Assembly (NCBI RefSeq): GCF_009796745.1
Contig: NZ_CP047024.1
Coordinates: 2,418,001-2,482,000 of the forward strand
Source: Paraglaciecola sp. L1A13
GTDB lineage: Bacteria; Pseudomonadota; Gammaproteobacteria; Enterobacterales; Alteromonadaceae
DNA: 64,000 nt
Direction of reading: 5' to 3'
The position numbers and the translations under genes are program-made. The notes below the pieces were generated by a model. That model was not told the origin of the DNA, searched no databases, and saw nothing but the letters and a program-made list of their open reading frames with translations. Positions 37,836 through 45,679 of this stretch are shown here, piece after piece (the first letter of the stretch is position 1; each line of letters opens with the position of its first letter).

Positions 37836-38727
37836 GAGTACTCCTTGAGTGTTGAGCGATGATTCTTCGTTCAGCATTTAAGGTAAATATTACATCGCAC
37901 TTATTTTCAAGTGTTGCCAGCGCATGCTGTGTCAGGCGCTGATAATATTGAATAAATGCTAAAACTTGTTGGTCGTTCATTATATTCACTTTGCTATGCT
38001 CAGGATTAGCGCTAAGGACTTTACGAAGCTTATGCTCTTGTTCTAAACGCCAGTTATATACGCAGTTAAATGAGGGCGCCTTAAGCATGATCCAATAATT
38101 CATAAAACTATACAATGGCGCGTAATTTTCCTTGAGCTGCATATTTACATACTTACGCCATACGCCGGTTTGATCATTATTTTTCTCTAGTGAATTAATT
38201 GGCTCAGCTAGTTCGCTATCATTTTGCGGCTCTACACCCCAGCACCAACCTTCGAAAATCACCACATCTACTGCTGTAGTAATTTTCTGCCATTGTTCGA
38301 GCGGTTCAGGATTATCAGTGGCTTTATTAAATCGGGGAATGGATATTTGATTTTGTCGGTCATGTAATTGCGTTAAAACTTTCGCCGCTAGCGTCATATT
38401 GTGGGTCCCAGGTACGCCTCGGGTTTTAAAAAGAGGATGAACCTTTTCAGCAATCGCGCAGCGTTGAGATTGGTCTAAATAAAAGTCATCCAATGACATA
38501 ACAACAACATTTAAGTCATATTGTTCGCTAAGGTATGCTTTGAGAAAGTCTGATAGGGTAGACTTTCCTGAACCCTGACAGCCATTAACGCCTAAGAAAT
38601 AGGGTTTGCTTGCCCCATCTTGGTGCGTGGCGATGTTATCTGCTAAAGGTATGTACCATTTTCTAGCATCTTGTAAAAATTCCTTACCTAACTGATGCTT
38701 ATCAGCAAATTCGGTCAACATAATCAC
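37828..38727 (-). CDS. D-glycerate 3-kinase-like P-loop kinase
   Basis: A 299-residue kinase related to plant-type glycerate kinase (GLYK) and E. coli YggC. It has P-loop G-V-N-G-C-Q-G-S-G-K-S-T (about residues 48-59), S-L-D-D-F-Y-L, the glycerate-kinase segment R-G-V-P-G-T-H-N-M and F-E-G-W-C-W-G. It would phosphorylate D-glycerate to 3-phosphoglycerate. That fits as first gene of the operon: the phosphorylase releases glycerate and the synthase needs 3-phosphoglycerate. It starts at GTG (38727), five bases after AGGGAG; an ATG at 38721 is a close alternative. Confidence 0.87.
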   Translation of the reverse strand: MIMLTEFADKHQLGKEFLQDARKWYIPLADNIATHQDGASKPYFLGVNGCQGSGKSTLSDFLKAYLSEQYDLNVVVMSLDDFYLDQSQRCAIAEKVHPLFKTRGVPGTHNMTLAAKVLTQLHDRQNQISIPRFNKATDNPEPLEQWQKITTAVDVVIFEGWCWGVEPQNDSELAEPINSLEKNNDQTGVWRKYVNMQLKENYAPLYSFMNYWIMLKAPSFNCVYNWRLEQEHKLRKVLSANPEHSKVNIMNDQQVLAFIQYYQRLTQHALATLENKCDVIFTLNAERRIIAQHSRSTHA

Positions 38728-38805
38728 GCTATCTCCCTAGTTATGCACCAATATTGTTGCTCTTTTATGAGCGTAATAATCTCGGATAACTATATTGCAA
38801 TCAAC

Positions 38806-38871
38806 ATACATGCCAATCGAAAAGTAATGAGTCGATTAGTTGTTATTATATTTTTATATCTTGGCATGTAT
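38806..38871. promoter_or_regulatory. Inverted repeat upstream of the glucosylglycerate operon
   Basis: ATACATGCCAA (38806-38816) and TTGGCATGTAT (38861-38871) are perfect 11-base inverted copies 44 bases apart. Between them AATCGA (38815-38820) pairs with TCGATT (38832-38837). The block lies 79-144 bases upstream of the kinase start and between divergent transcription units, so two operator half-sites for a regulator are plausible. Confidence 0.5.
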
Positions 38872-38999
38872 TTAGGTGAAAATAATTAAATCTTGTGCAT
38901 AAAGGTGAGCATTTATATTTGCTGACAACTATTCGCAGAGTTTCCGCTGCTACAGGTAGCCTGTGAGATACAAAGTATGTTAAAAATACATTGTGGTTT

Positions 39000-39150
39000 A
39001 ACTCCGAGCCTTCATACCTAACTCACAAGACAAGGTGTGCTGGCCGCGATATTTATCCGATTGGGATTCATATCGCCAGGGTTGCGAGAGAAATCGGACA
39101 GCCTCCCCGCAAGTGTTACGCCGATAAAGCGTAGCGACTTCAATTTGGAA
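39000..39150 (+). ncRNA. Candidate molybdenum cofactor (Moco) riboswitch in the moaA leader
   Basis: A structured leader directly upstream of moaA, the usual place of the Moco RNA motif in gammaproteobacteria. Visible helices: GCGATAT (39046-39052) with ATATCGC (39070-39076) enclosing ATCC/GGAT (39055-39058/39064-39067); TTGCG (39082-39086) with CGCAA (39108-39112); GTTACG (39115-39120) with CGTAGC (39130-39135). GCCTCCC (39101-39107) and ACTCCGAGCC (39001-39010) look like the conserved unpaired parts of that motif as I remember them. Moco binding would lower expression of the downstream biosynthesis genes. Boundaries are approximate. Confidence 0.6.
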
Positions 39151-39158
39151 AGGTGTTA

Positions 39159-40133
39159 GTGAATATGTTGCAAGATAAATTTGGCCGTAGATTTCATTAT
39201 CTGCGGTTGTCGATAACAGATGTGTGCAATTTCAGTTGTGAGTATTGTTTACCCGACGGGTACCAATGCGATACCGACCGCGATTTTCTGTCCCTCAGTG
39301 AAATTAAACACATTGCCAGTGCTTTTGCACAGCTCGGAACCAGTAAAATCCGTATTACTGGTGGTGAGCCTTCTTTACGCAAAGATTTGCCGCAAATAAT
39401 ACGAGCCTGCGCGAGCACGCCAGGGATTAAGCATGTCGCTATGACAAGTAACGGCTACAAATTACCCGAGCATATAGATAGTTGGGTCGAGGCCGGTCTT
39501 ACATCGCTTAATATCAGCATTGATAGTTTAGACCCGCGTATGTTTGCATCAATAACAGGTCACGATAAGTTAGATGTCATTTTACGTGGCATCGATCGAG
39601 CGGTCGAGCTTGGGGTTACGGTTAAGGTTAACGCCGTATTGATGCGTCATTTTAACCAAAATGAACTGAAAACGTTTTTAAAGTGGATTGAGCACACGCC
39701 TATTACGTTACGCTTTATCGAGTTGATGCAAACGGGTGACAATCAATTATTCTTTGATAAGAACCATACCTCGGGTCAACCCATCAAAAAACAGCTTGTT
39801 GCCGACGATTGGCAACAAATTGTTCGCGATAAAACAGCCGGTCCGGCGCAAGAGTTTTCCCACCCTGATTATAAGGGGCGTATCGGTCTAATTATGCCTT
39901 ATAGCAAAGACTTTTGTGCCACGTGTAATCGCTTACGTATTTCTGCGTTAGGTAAATTGCATTTGTGCTTATTCAGCGACCAAGGACTTGATATACGCGA
40001 GTACATCAAGAATAACGATACCCAACGTTTGCAAGACGAATTGACTACCTTGTTGGGCGACAAAAAGTCAACGCACTTTTTACACGATGGATATACCGGA
40101 GCCACTAAGCATCTTGCAATGCTTGGAGGCTAG
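39159..40133 (+). CDS. moaA: GTP 3',8-cyclase MoaA
   Basis: Radical-SAM enzyme that converts GTP to 3',8-cyclo-GTP, the first step of molybdenum cofactor synthesis. The N-terminal cluster motif C-N-F-S-C-E-Y-C and the C-terminal cluster C-A-T-C-N-R-L-R with its third Cys further on are both present. The protein aligns along its length with E. coli MoaA. Three in-frame starts compete: GTG 39153, GTG 39159 and ATG 39165. GGAAAGG (39147-39153) has the best spacing to 39159. It is the first gene of a moa-mob-mod operon behind a candidate Moco riboswitch. Confidence 0.95.
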   Translation: MNMLQDKFGRRFHYLRLSITDVCNFSCEYCLPDGYQCDTDRDFLSLSEIKHIASAFAQLGTSKIRITGGEPSLRKDLPQIIRACASTPGIKHVAMTSNGYKLPEHIDSWVEAGLTSLNISIDSLDPRMFASITGHDKLDVILRGIDRAVELGVTVKVNAVLMRHFNQNELKTFLKWIEHTPITLRFIELMQTGDNQLFFDKNHTSGQPIKKQLVADDWQQIVRDKTAGPAQEFSHPDYKGRIGLIMPYSKDFCATCNRLRISALGKLHLCLFSDQGLDIREYIKNNDTQRLQDELTTLLGDKKSTHFLHDGYTGATKHLAMLGG

Positions 40134-40179
40134 AATAACAATTAAGTTTGAAATACACAGTGCATGGTGATGATTTAAC

Positions 40180-40794
40180 GTGGTTGTAGATTGCGGAAGT
40201 AATTACTCAACGCCAGTTACCCTTGGTAATACTCAAGTGGTAGGTTTGGTGCTGGCGGGAGGGCAATCTTTAAGAATGGGCCAAGATAAAAGCAAATTAC
40301 GTCTTAATTATAAAGGCGTGTCATTGCTTGAGCATGCTAAACAATTGCTCCAAGAAACAGGCCTCAACTCTGTATTAGTAAGCGGTTCGGAATTGGATCA
40401 GATACCAGATATTTTTCCTAACAGCGGGCCATTAGGCGGGATCCATGCTGCGTTTAGCTATGTACGGAATAATTATCCACATGCAACGGGCCTATTAGTC
40501 ATTCCCGTCGATATGCCCAATCTAACGTCAGATACCCTGACCACTTTACTAAAAACGGCATCTGGTGCAAACACGGTAGTGCATTTTAAGGACTTGAATC
40601 TCCCGATGTATATACCACTACAAAGAACCATTTTCGACTACTTGGAAGGCGCGTTAGTTGATGGAGGAGTTTTATCTTTATACCGCTTATTTGCGGCTGT
40701 CTTGGCCAAGACAATTCCGGTGCCTAGCGGCATCAGTCATCGTGAGTTAGATAATATTAATTATCCTGCTCAATGGAACGACTTGAATCAGTAA
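40180..40794 (+). CDS. mobA: Molybdenum cofactor guanylyltransferase MobA
   Basis: A 204-residue nucleotidyltransferase that adds GMP to molybdopterin, making the bis-MGD cofactor of DMSO-reductase-family enzymes. The GTP-binding signature L-V-L-A-G-G-Q-S-L-R-M-G-Q-D-K is at about residues 23-37, followed by G-P-L-G-G-I and I-P-V-D-M-P. It starts at GTG (40180) with no clear ribosome site, 46 bases after moaA. The roughly 20 residues before the signature are longer than usual, so a start further in cannot be excluded. Confidence 0.9.
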   Translation: MVVDCGSNYSTPVTLGNTQVVGLVLAGGQSLRMGQDKSKLRLNYKGVSLLEHAKQLLQETGLNSVLVSGSELDQIPDIFPNSGPLGGIHAAFSYVRNNYPHATGLLVIPVDMPNLTSDTLTTLLKTASGANTVVHFKDLNLPMYIPLQRTIFDYLEGALVDGGVLSLYRLFAAVLAKTIPVPSGISHRELDNINYPAQWNDLNQ

Positions 40795-40899
40795 TCATCT
40801 TTTAATATTTAAAACGAATGCGTCGTTATTCTCGGTGCAATTGATTCAATCGGTAATAATTTAGGTGCGTCATCGATGATGCAAACTTTTAGGAAATTT

Positions 40900-41445
40900 A
40901 TGGCACATTCTGCAAATTTAAAAAGTGTAGCGTTGAACATTGCTGTATTAACAGTTTCAGATACGCGAGATGAAGAGACAGACACGTCGGGCGCATATCT
41001 GGTTAATGCGCTTCAGGCTGAGGGTCATAGTCTTGTTGAAAAACGGATCGTAAAAGACGACAAGTACCAATTGCGAGCGACTGTATCAAATTGGATAGCG
41101 TCATCAAATGTACAAGTTGTGCTGGTAACGGGTGGTACCGGGTTTACGGCGAGAGACACCACACCTGAAGCGTTGTCCGTTTTATTTGATAAAGAAATTG
41201 AAGGGTTTGGAGAGTTGTTCCGTTATATCTCATATACTGAGATAGGCACCTCTACTGTTCAATCTCGTGCGTTAGGCGGTATGGCAAATGGTACTGCTAT
41301 TTTCTGTATGCCGGGGTCGACAGGCGCATGTCGTACTGCTTGGACGGGGATTTTACAACAACAATTAAACGCGACGCATAAGCCATGTAATTTTATTGTG
41401 CATTTAAAAGATACCACTGTTGCGCCTTGCGATAGTCGGGGTTAA
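40900..41445 (+). CDS. moaB: Molybdenum cofactor biosynthesis protein B
   Basis: A 181-residue MoaB/MogA-family protein. It is related to molybdopterin adenylyltransferase; in E. coli MoaB itself appears dispensable. Motifs: I-A-V-L-T-V-S-D-T-R, D-T-S-G, T-G-G-T-G-F-T-A-R-D and M-P-G-S-T-G-A-C. The ATG at 40900 follows AGGAAATTT and gives the family length; an in-frame ATG at 40876 is less likely. With no mogA in view, it may do the adenylylation step here. Four bases separate it from moaC. Confidence 0.92.
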   Translation: MAHSANLKSVALNIAVLTVSDTRDEETDTSGAYLVNALQAEGHSLVEKRIVKDDKYQLRATVSNWIASSNVQVVLVTGGTGFTARDTTPEALSVLFDKEIEGFGELFRYISYTEIGTSTVQSRALGGMANGTAIFCMPGSTGACRTAWTGILQQQLNATHKPCNFIVHLKDTTVAPCDSRG

Positions 41446-41448
41446 GCG

Positions 41449-41952
41449 ATGAGTGAAAAAAATATGTTATCCCATGTAAATGAGCACGGCGAAGCCAACA
41501 TGGTAGATGTAACCGACAAAAGCGTAACCCAACGAGTTGCTTACGCTCAAGGCCGAGTGAATATGTCGGCGCAGACACTGGCGTTGATAAACAGTAAACA
41601 ACACGCTAAGGGCGATGTCTTTGCCGTGGCCCGTATTGCAGGTATTCAAGGCGCTAAGAAATGTAGTGACCTGATCCCATTGTGTCATCCCTTAATGCTG
41701 ACTAAGGTGCAAATTGACTTTGCGACGCTTAAAGATGGCAGCGGTATAGAAATTACCGCTATGTGTAAACTTGCCGGACAAACAGGCGTTGAAATGGAAG
41801 CATTAACTGCAGTTTCTGTTGCAGCGCTAACCCTTTTTGATATGTGTAAAGCGGTTGACCCTAGCATGGTGATCGAGGGAATAAAAGTAACAGAAAAACT
41901 AGGAGGGAAAACGGGTCATTGGCAACGCAGGGAGGAGCAGACACATGATTAA
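41449..41952 (+). CDS. moaC: Cyclic pyranopterin monophosphate synthase MoaC
   Basis: A 167-residue enzyme that rearranges 3',8-cyclo-GTP into cyclic pyranopterin monophosphate, working after MoaA. Visible are the N-terminal M-V-D-V-T-D-K, the [11 protein letters not shown] segment, L-I-P-L-C-H-P-L and [13 protein letters not shown]. The last residues overlap moaD by eight bases, indicating translational coupling in the moaBCDE block. Confidence 0.96.
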   Translation: MSEKNMLSHVNEHGEANMVDVTDKSVTQRVAYAQGRVNMSAQTLALINSKQHAKGDVFAVARIAGIQGAKKCSDLIPLCHPLMLTKVQIDFATLKDGSGIEITAMCKLAGQTGVEMEALTAVSVAALTLFDMCKAVDPSMVIEGIKVTEKLGGKTGHWQRREEQTHD

Positions 41953-42187
41953 TGTATTATTCTTTGGTCAATTAAGAGAACAACTTAAAACCGATAAGTT
42001 GTCCTTGGATACCGTTCCTAATGTCAAAGCATTGAAAATATTATTGGTCCAGCGCGGTATCATTTGGCAAGAGTTTTTAGCCAGTGATTCGATCTTAGTA
42101 GCGGTTAATCAAACCATATCGAGCGATCAGACTGTTCTTAGTGACGGTGACGAAATTGCGTTTTTCCCTCCGGTAACGGGAGGATAA
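41945..42187 (+). CDS. moaD: Molybdopterin synthase sulfur-carrier subunit MoaD
   Basis: An 80-residue ubiquitin-like protein ending in the required Gly-Gly (V-T-G-G). The C-terminal glycine is converted to a thiocarboxylate that donates sulfur to cyclic pyranopterin monophosphate in the MoaD-MoaE complex. The gene overlaps moaC by eight bases and is followed three bases later by moaE. Confidence 0.95.
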   Translation: MINVLFFGQLREQLKTDKLSLDTVPNVKALKILLVQRGIIWQEFLASDSILVAVNQTISSDQTVLSDGDEIAFFPPVTGG

Positions 42188-42190
42188 GGC

Positions 42191-42649
42191 ATGCTTGATA
42201 CGATTGAAGTGCAAAACGAAGATTTTGACATGAGTGCTCTTTACAATGCGCTTAGGCATAATAACACCAGCAACGGTGCAATCGTTACATTCACTGGGTT
42301 AGTGCGAGACTTCAATCAAGGTCACAACGTCGGCGAGTTATTTTTAGAGCATTATCCAGCGATGACAAGCATAAGCTTAACCAATATTGTTGCACAAGCA
42401 CGCCAACGTTGGACTCTTGGCAGAATTAGCGTAATACACCGAGTAGGGCGATTAGCCCAAGGTGATCAAATCGTTTTTGTAGGAGTCACCTCTGCCCATC
42501 GAAAAGATGCGTTTGATGGCGCACAATTCATCATGGATTTTTTAAAAACAGAAGCCCCTTTTTGGAAAAAGGAAACAACGGAACTAGGTCCTAGATGGGT
42601 TGAAGCGAATTCTAATGACAGTAAAGCGCGCAAAAAATGGGAGGGTTAA
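42191..42649 (+). CDS. moaE: Molybdopterin synthase catalytic subunit MoaE
   Basis: A 152-residue large subunit of molybdopterin synthase, which inserts the dithiolene sulfurs brought by MoaD. Conserved parts include G-A-I-V-T-F-T-G-L-V-R-D, L-E-H-Y-P-A-M, I-S-V-I-H-R-V-G-R-L and the C-terminal L-K-T-E-A-P-F-W-K-K-E with the active-site lysines. Its TAA overlaps the ATG of modA (TAATG), continuing the coupled operon. Confidence 0.96.
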   Translation: MLDTIEVQNEDFDMSALYNALRHNNTSNGAIVTFTGLVRDFNQGHNVGELFLEHYPAMTSISLTNIVAQARQRWTLGRISVIHRVGRLAQGDQIVFVGVTSAHRKDAFDGAQFIMDFLKTEAPFWKKETTELGPRWVEANSNDSKARKKWEG

Positions 42650-43443
42650 TGAGCAAAGTCAGTGCAATTGCTTTTATCGCATATGGCTTCTTTATGACTT
42701 TTTCAGTTCATGCCCAAGTGAATGTTGCCGTAGCGGCTAACTTTAGGCCCACATTAATGTTGCTAGTTGATGCTTACAAAAAACAGCATCCGAAAGCTGA
42801 CATTCACCTATCGACGGCCTCGACAGGTGTACTTTATGCTCAAATAGAGCGTGGAGCGCCATTTGATATATTTTTATCCGCTGATAGTTTACGTCCGAAA
42901 ACATTAGAAAATACCGGCAAAGTAATCTTAGGTACGCGCAAAACCTATGCTCTTGGTCAATTGGTATTATGGATGAAAGGACATTCGTCAATTAATGCCA
43001 CAAACCTGAGTTTACTCAGTGGTAAATTAGCGATAGCAAATCCCAAATTGGCTCCTTTTGGCTTAGCGGCCAAACAGACTTTGCAGAAATTGGGATTGTT
43101 TAAGCAACTGAGAAATCAAATTGTGCTGGGCAACAGTGTTGCTCAAGTGGCTCAATACGTCGAGACGGGGGCTTCGCAAGCAGGATTTGTTGCTCTTAGC
43201 CAAGTATTCAGTCAACACCCTAGCGTTACGGATTATTGGTTAGTCCCTAGCGATTTATATTCTCCAATAGAGCAGCAGGTCATTGTCATTAAACAACCTA
43301 GCCGTGATCAACAGGCAAATCAGCAGGTGATGAACTTTTACCAATTTATTCTCAGTGCATCAGGCCAACAGATTATAATGAAAAATGGATATCTCAGTGC
43401 ACAGATACAGTTAACTCCGCCGGTGAGCCCGAGTGTTCAATAA
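42649..43443 (+). CDS. modA: Molybdate ABC transporter substrate-binding protein
   Basis: A 264-residue periplasmic protein with a signal peptide cut after V-H-A (about residue 20). The mature part starts with the ModA pattern V-A-V-A-A-N-F, followed by S-T-A-S-T-G-V-L-Y-A-Q-I-E-R-G-A-P-F-D-I-F-L-S-A-D, which supplies the molybdate-binding serines. The ATG at 42649 overlaps the moaE stop. Molybdate supply is thus encoded in one transcript with cofactor synthesis. Its permease follows with an 11-base overlap. Confidence 0.94.
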   Translation: MSKVSAIAFIAYGFFMTFSVHAQVNVAVAANFRPTLMLLVDAYKKQHPKADIHLSTASTGVLYAQIERGAPFDIFLSADSLRPKTLENTGKVILGTRKTYALGQLVLWMKGHSSINATNLSLLSGKLAIANPKLAPFGLAAKQTLQKLGLFKQLRNQIVLGNSVAQVAQYVETGASQAGFVALSQVFSQHPSVTDYWLVPSDLYSPIEQQVIVIKQPSRDQQANQQVMNFYQFILSASGQQIIMKNGYLSAQIQLTPPVSPSVQ

Positions 43444-44116
43444 TTTGCTAACGAATGAAATTTGGTTAGCAACGTTACTCACGCTAAAACTGGCAACGTT
43501 CACAACCTTAATATTGCTAATTATGGCTATTCCACTAGGTTGGTGGATGAGCCAGTCTAAAAGCCGACTCAAACCAATCATCGAAGCTTGCATCACATTA
43601 CCGTTGATTTTACCGCCTACTGTACTCGGTTTTTACCTGTTAGTTTTGTTTTCCCCGCAGAATCCAGTGGGACACGCTTGGTTATCAGTATTTGATTCTT
43701 CCTTAGTATTTTCGTTTTATGGCTTACTCTTTGGCTCAATTATTTATAGTTTACCATTTATGGTTCAACCTATTCGTGACGCATTCTTGAAGATTGATCG
43801 CGATCTACTCGATGCGAGCAGTACCTTAGGCGCAAGTTTTATACAAACGTTTCGCTATATCGTTTTGCCTTTGAGCAAACATGGTATTACAACAGGCTGT
43901 ATTCTTGCCTTTGCCCACACAGTGGGAGAGTTTGGCGTCGTGTTGCTTATTGGTGGCAATATTGAAAGTGAAACACGGGTGTTGTCCATTTTGCTCTACG
44001 ATTTAATCGAAACAAACCAGATGGATTCTGCTAATCAGCTGGCACTTGCGCTTGTTGGGTTTGCTTTTTTTGTATTGTTTTCACTGAGCATGCTAAGGCG
44101 CGGAGTTAAAATTTAA
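43433..44116 (+). CDS. modB: Molybdate ABC transporter permease
   Basis: A 227-residue inner-membrane permease with about five hydrophobic segments. The cytoplasmic EAA loop D-A-S-S-T-L-G-A-S-F-I-Q-T-F (about residues 125-138) is where the ABC ATPase docks, and V-G-E-F-G-V-V-L-L-I-G-G-N follows as in ModB. It starts at GTG (43433) inside the end of modA. The matching ATPase gene modC does not follow; the next gene encodes an unrelated exported protein. Confidence 0.93.
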   Translation: MFNNLLTNEIWLATLLTLKLATFTTLILLIMAIPLGWWMSQSKSRLKPIIEACITLPLILPPTVLGFYLLVLFSPQNPVGHAWLSVFDSSLVFSFYGLLFGSIIYSLPFMVQPIRDAFLKIDRDLLDASSTLGASFIQTFRYIVLPLSKHGITTGCILAFAHTVGEFGVVLLIGGNIESETRVLSILLYDLIETNQMDSANQLALALVGFAFFVLFSLSMLRRGVKI

Positions 44117-44184
44117 ATTATCGTGATACTTATGTGAATGTCCTGCTTAACAATGAAGCCTTTTGCTTATAAGGGATTCTATCT

Positions 44185-44964
44185 ATGTTGCGCAAAACGA
44201 TTTCTGGTCTGTGTTTTATATTGTTAAGTGCCTCTGTTCATTCAGCCATAATCCCCCTTAAAAATACAATTCATTTAAGTTCTAAAAATCTACAAAGTAC
44301 CTTGTTAGAAGTATACTCATCACAAGGTTGCAGTAGTTGCCCTCCAGCTCAAAATTGGATCAATAACTTTGAGGGTAATCCAGGTTTATGGCGAAAGGTT
44401 GTACCTGTGGTTTTTCACGTAGATTATTGGGATGGCTTAGGTTGGAACGACCCATTCGCTTCAAAGGCGTTCAGTCGGCGTCAGCAGGAATATAGCCGCA
44501 ACGGTAACGTAAATACGGTTTACACGCCTGGCTTTGTCGTTGAGGGCCGCGAATGGACGGGTTGGTTCAATGGTAAATCGCTACCGCAAAACGCCCCGCG
44601 TCACATTGGTCAGTTAGATGTTAATGTTCACAACAGCAAACTTGAATTTACCTATTGGGTTGATACCAGTGATACTGAAAAATCACAGCTAACACCACTT
44701 ACCTACAATGTCGCCCTGTTGGGTTTAGGCATGAATACGCAGGTTAGAAGCGGTGAAAATGCAGGTAAAAAACTAACCGAAAGCTTTGTTGTATTACAGC
44801 ATCAACAGGGAAAATATATTGGTGGCCAATCCCTGAATATGACATTGCACAGCAATCATACTCAAGCTAAACGCTTTGCCATTGCAGCCTGGGTGACCGA
44901 TGGATCACTGACACCATTGCAGGTTGTCGGTGGAGAGTTGCCGTTAAATTTTAAGCTGAATTAG
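44185..44964 (+). CDS. Exported DUF1223 thioredoxin-like protein
   Basis: A 259-residue DUF1223 protein with a signal peptide (cut near V-H-S-A, about residue 20). The thioredoxin-like part starts V-Y-S-S-Q-G-C-S-S-C-P-P-A with a C-x-x-C motif (about residues 50-53), then F-H-V-D-Y-W-D-G-L-G-W and Y-T-P-G-F-V-V-E-G. This points to a periplasmic thiol-redox role, but no substrate is known for the family. It is in line with the mod genes, 68 bases away, and may be part of that operon or independent. Confidence 0.88.
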   Translation: MLRKTISGLCFILLSASVHSAIIPLKNTIHLSSKNLQSTLLEVYSSQGCSSCPPAQNWINNFEGNPGLWRKVVPVVFHVDYWDGLGWNDPFASKAFSRRQQEYSRNGNVNTVYTPGFVVEGREWTGWFNGKSLPQNAPRHIGQLDVNVHNSKLEFTYWVDTSDTEKSQLTPLTYNVALLGLGMNTQVRSGENAGKKLTESFVVLQHQQGKYIGGQSLNMTLHSNHTQAKRFAIAAWVTDGSLTPLQVVGGELPLNFKLN

Positions 44965-44974
44965 TCGTTACTTT

Positions 44975-45020
44975 CTCAAGATAAAAACTGGCGTAGGCGG
45001 TTTACAGTTATTATCTTGAG
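44975..45020. terminator. Long near-perfect hairpin between DUF1223 and fur
   Basis: CTCAAGATAA (44975-44984) pairs with TTATCTTGAG (45011-45020). After an A-A mismatch, AACTG (44986-44990) pairs with CAGTT (45005-45009); the loop is 14 bases. It lies between convergent genes and has no T-run, so a shared 3' boundary or stability element is likely rather than a classical terminator. Confidence 0.6.
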
Positions 45021-45033
45021 TATCACGATTTAA

Positions 45034-45456
45034 CTAGTCGTCGTTACCACAATCATCTTGGCACTCGCCATAGAGATATAGGCTATGGTGGATTAAGGTC
45101 ATACGATGACGCTTAGCGACTTCTTCTTGGCGTTTTTCGATGACCTCGTCTTCAAATTCAACAACTTTTCCACAATTTAAACAAACTAAGTGGTCGTGGT
45201 GTTTTTTATGGCTGATTTCAAATACTGATTTTCCACCTTCAAAATGATGGCGATTCAAGATACCCGCGTCATCAAATTGATTTAATACTCGATAAACTGT
45301 CGCAAGGCCAATTTCTTCGTCTTGCTCAATTAGAATTTTGTAGACGTCTTCAGCACTGATATGTTGATTTTTGGGATCTTGTAAAATTTCAAGGATTTTT
45401 AATCGGGGCAGGGTGACTTTTAATCCCGCTTTTTTGAGTTCTTTGTTTTGGTCCAT
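45034..45456 (-). CDS. fur: Ferric uptake regulator Fur
   Basis: A 140-residue iron-responsive repressor. The N-terminal winged helix runs from L-K-V-T-L-P-R-L-K-I-L through A-T-V-Y-R-V-L-N-Q-F. The metal-binding region K-K-H-H-D-H-L-V-C-L-N-C-G and the C-terminal C-x4-C are complete. With Fe2+ it represses iron-uptake genes. It lies downstream of fldA in the same direction, the arrangement known from E. coli. Confidence 0.98.
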   Translation of the reverse strand: MDQNKELKKAGLKVTLPRLKILEILQDPKNQHISAEDVYKILIEQDEEIGLATVYRVLNQFDDAGILNRHHFEGGKSVFEISHKKHHDHLVCLNCGKVVEFEDEVIEKRQEEVAKRHRMTLIHHSLYLYGECQDDCGNDD

Positions 45457-45630
45457 GGATCCAACTTAACATTTGGTGTAAACAACATAATCTTGAACTG
45501 TACCGATTATAACGTCGGTTATCCAGTCATATCATTGCTTACTAAATTAACAATTCATTAAAATGGCGTTTAGCCTTATGGCTTTGATTAAACCAAGGGT
45601 TCCACGCCACCTTCTTTCGACGTTCAACAT

Positions 45631-45652
45631 AAAAAAGGAGCTTACGCTCCTT
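45631..45652 (-). terminator. Intrinsic terminator of fldA
   Basis: AAGGAGC and GCTCCTT pair around TTAC. On the minus strand the stem is followed by a T-run (A-run at 45631-45636 on the plus strand), so fldA transcription should end before fur. Confidence 0.85.
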
Positions 45653-45679
45653 AGTATCTAAAGGTGTAAATGTATGAAC

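Noticed and set aside
38695..38889. 64-codon plus-strand frame across the start of the glycerate kinase gene
   Set aside because: It covers the kinase ribosome site and the inverted repeats, has no ribosome site and no recognisable domain.
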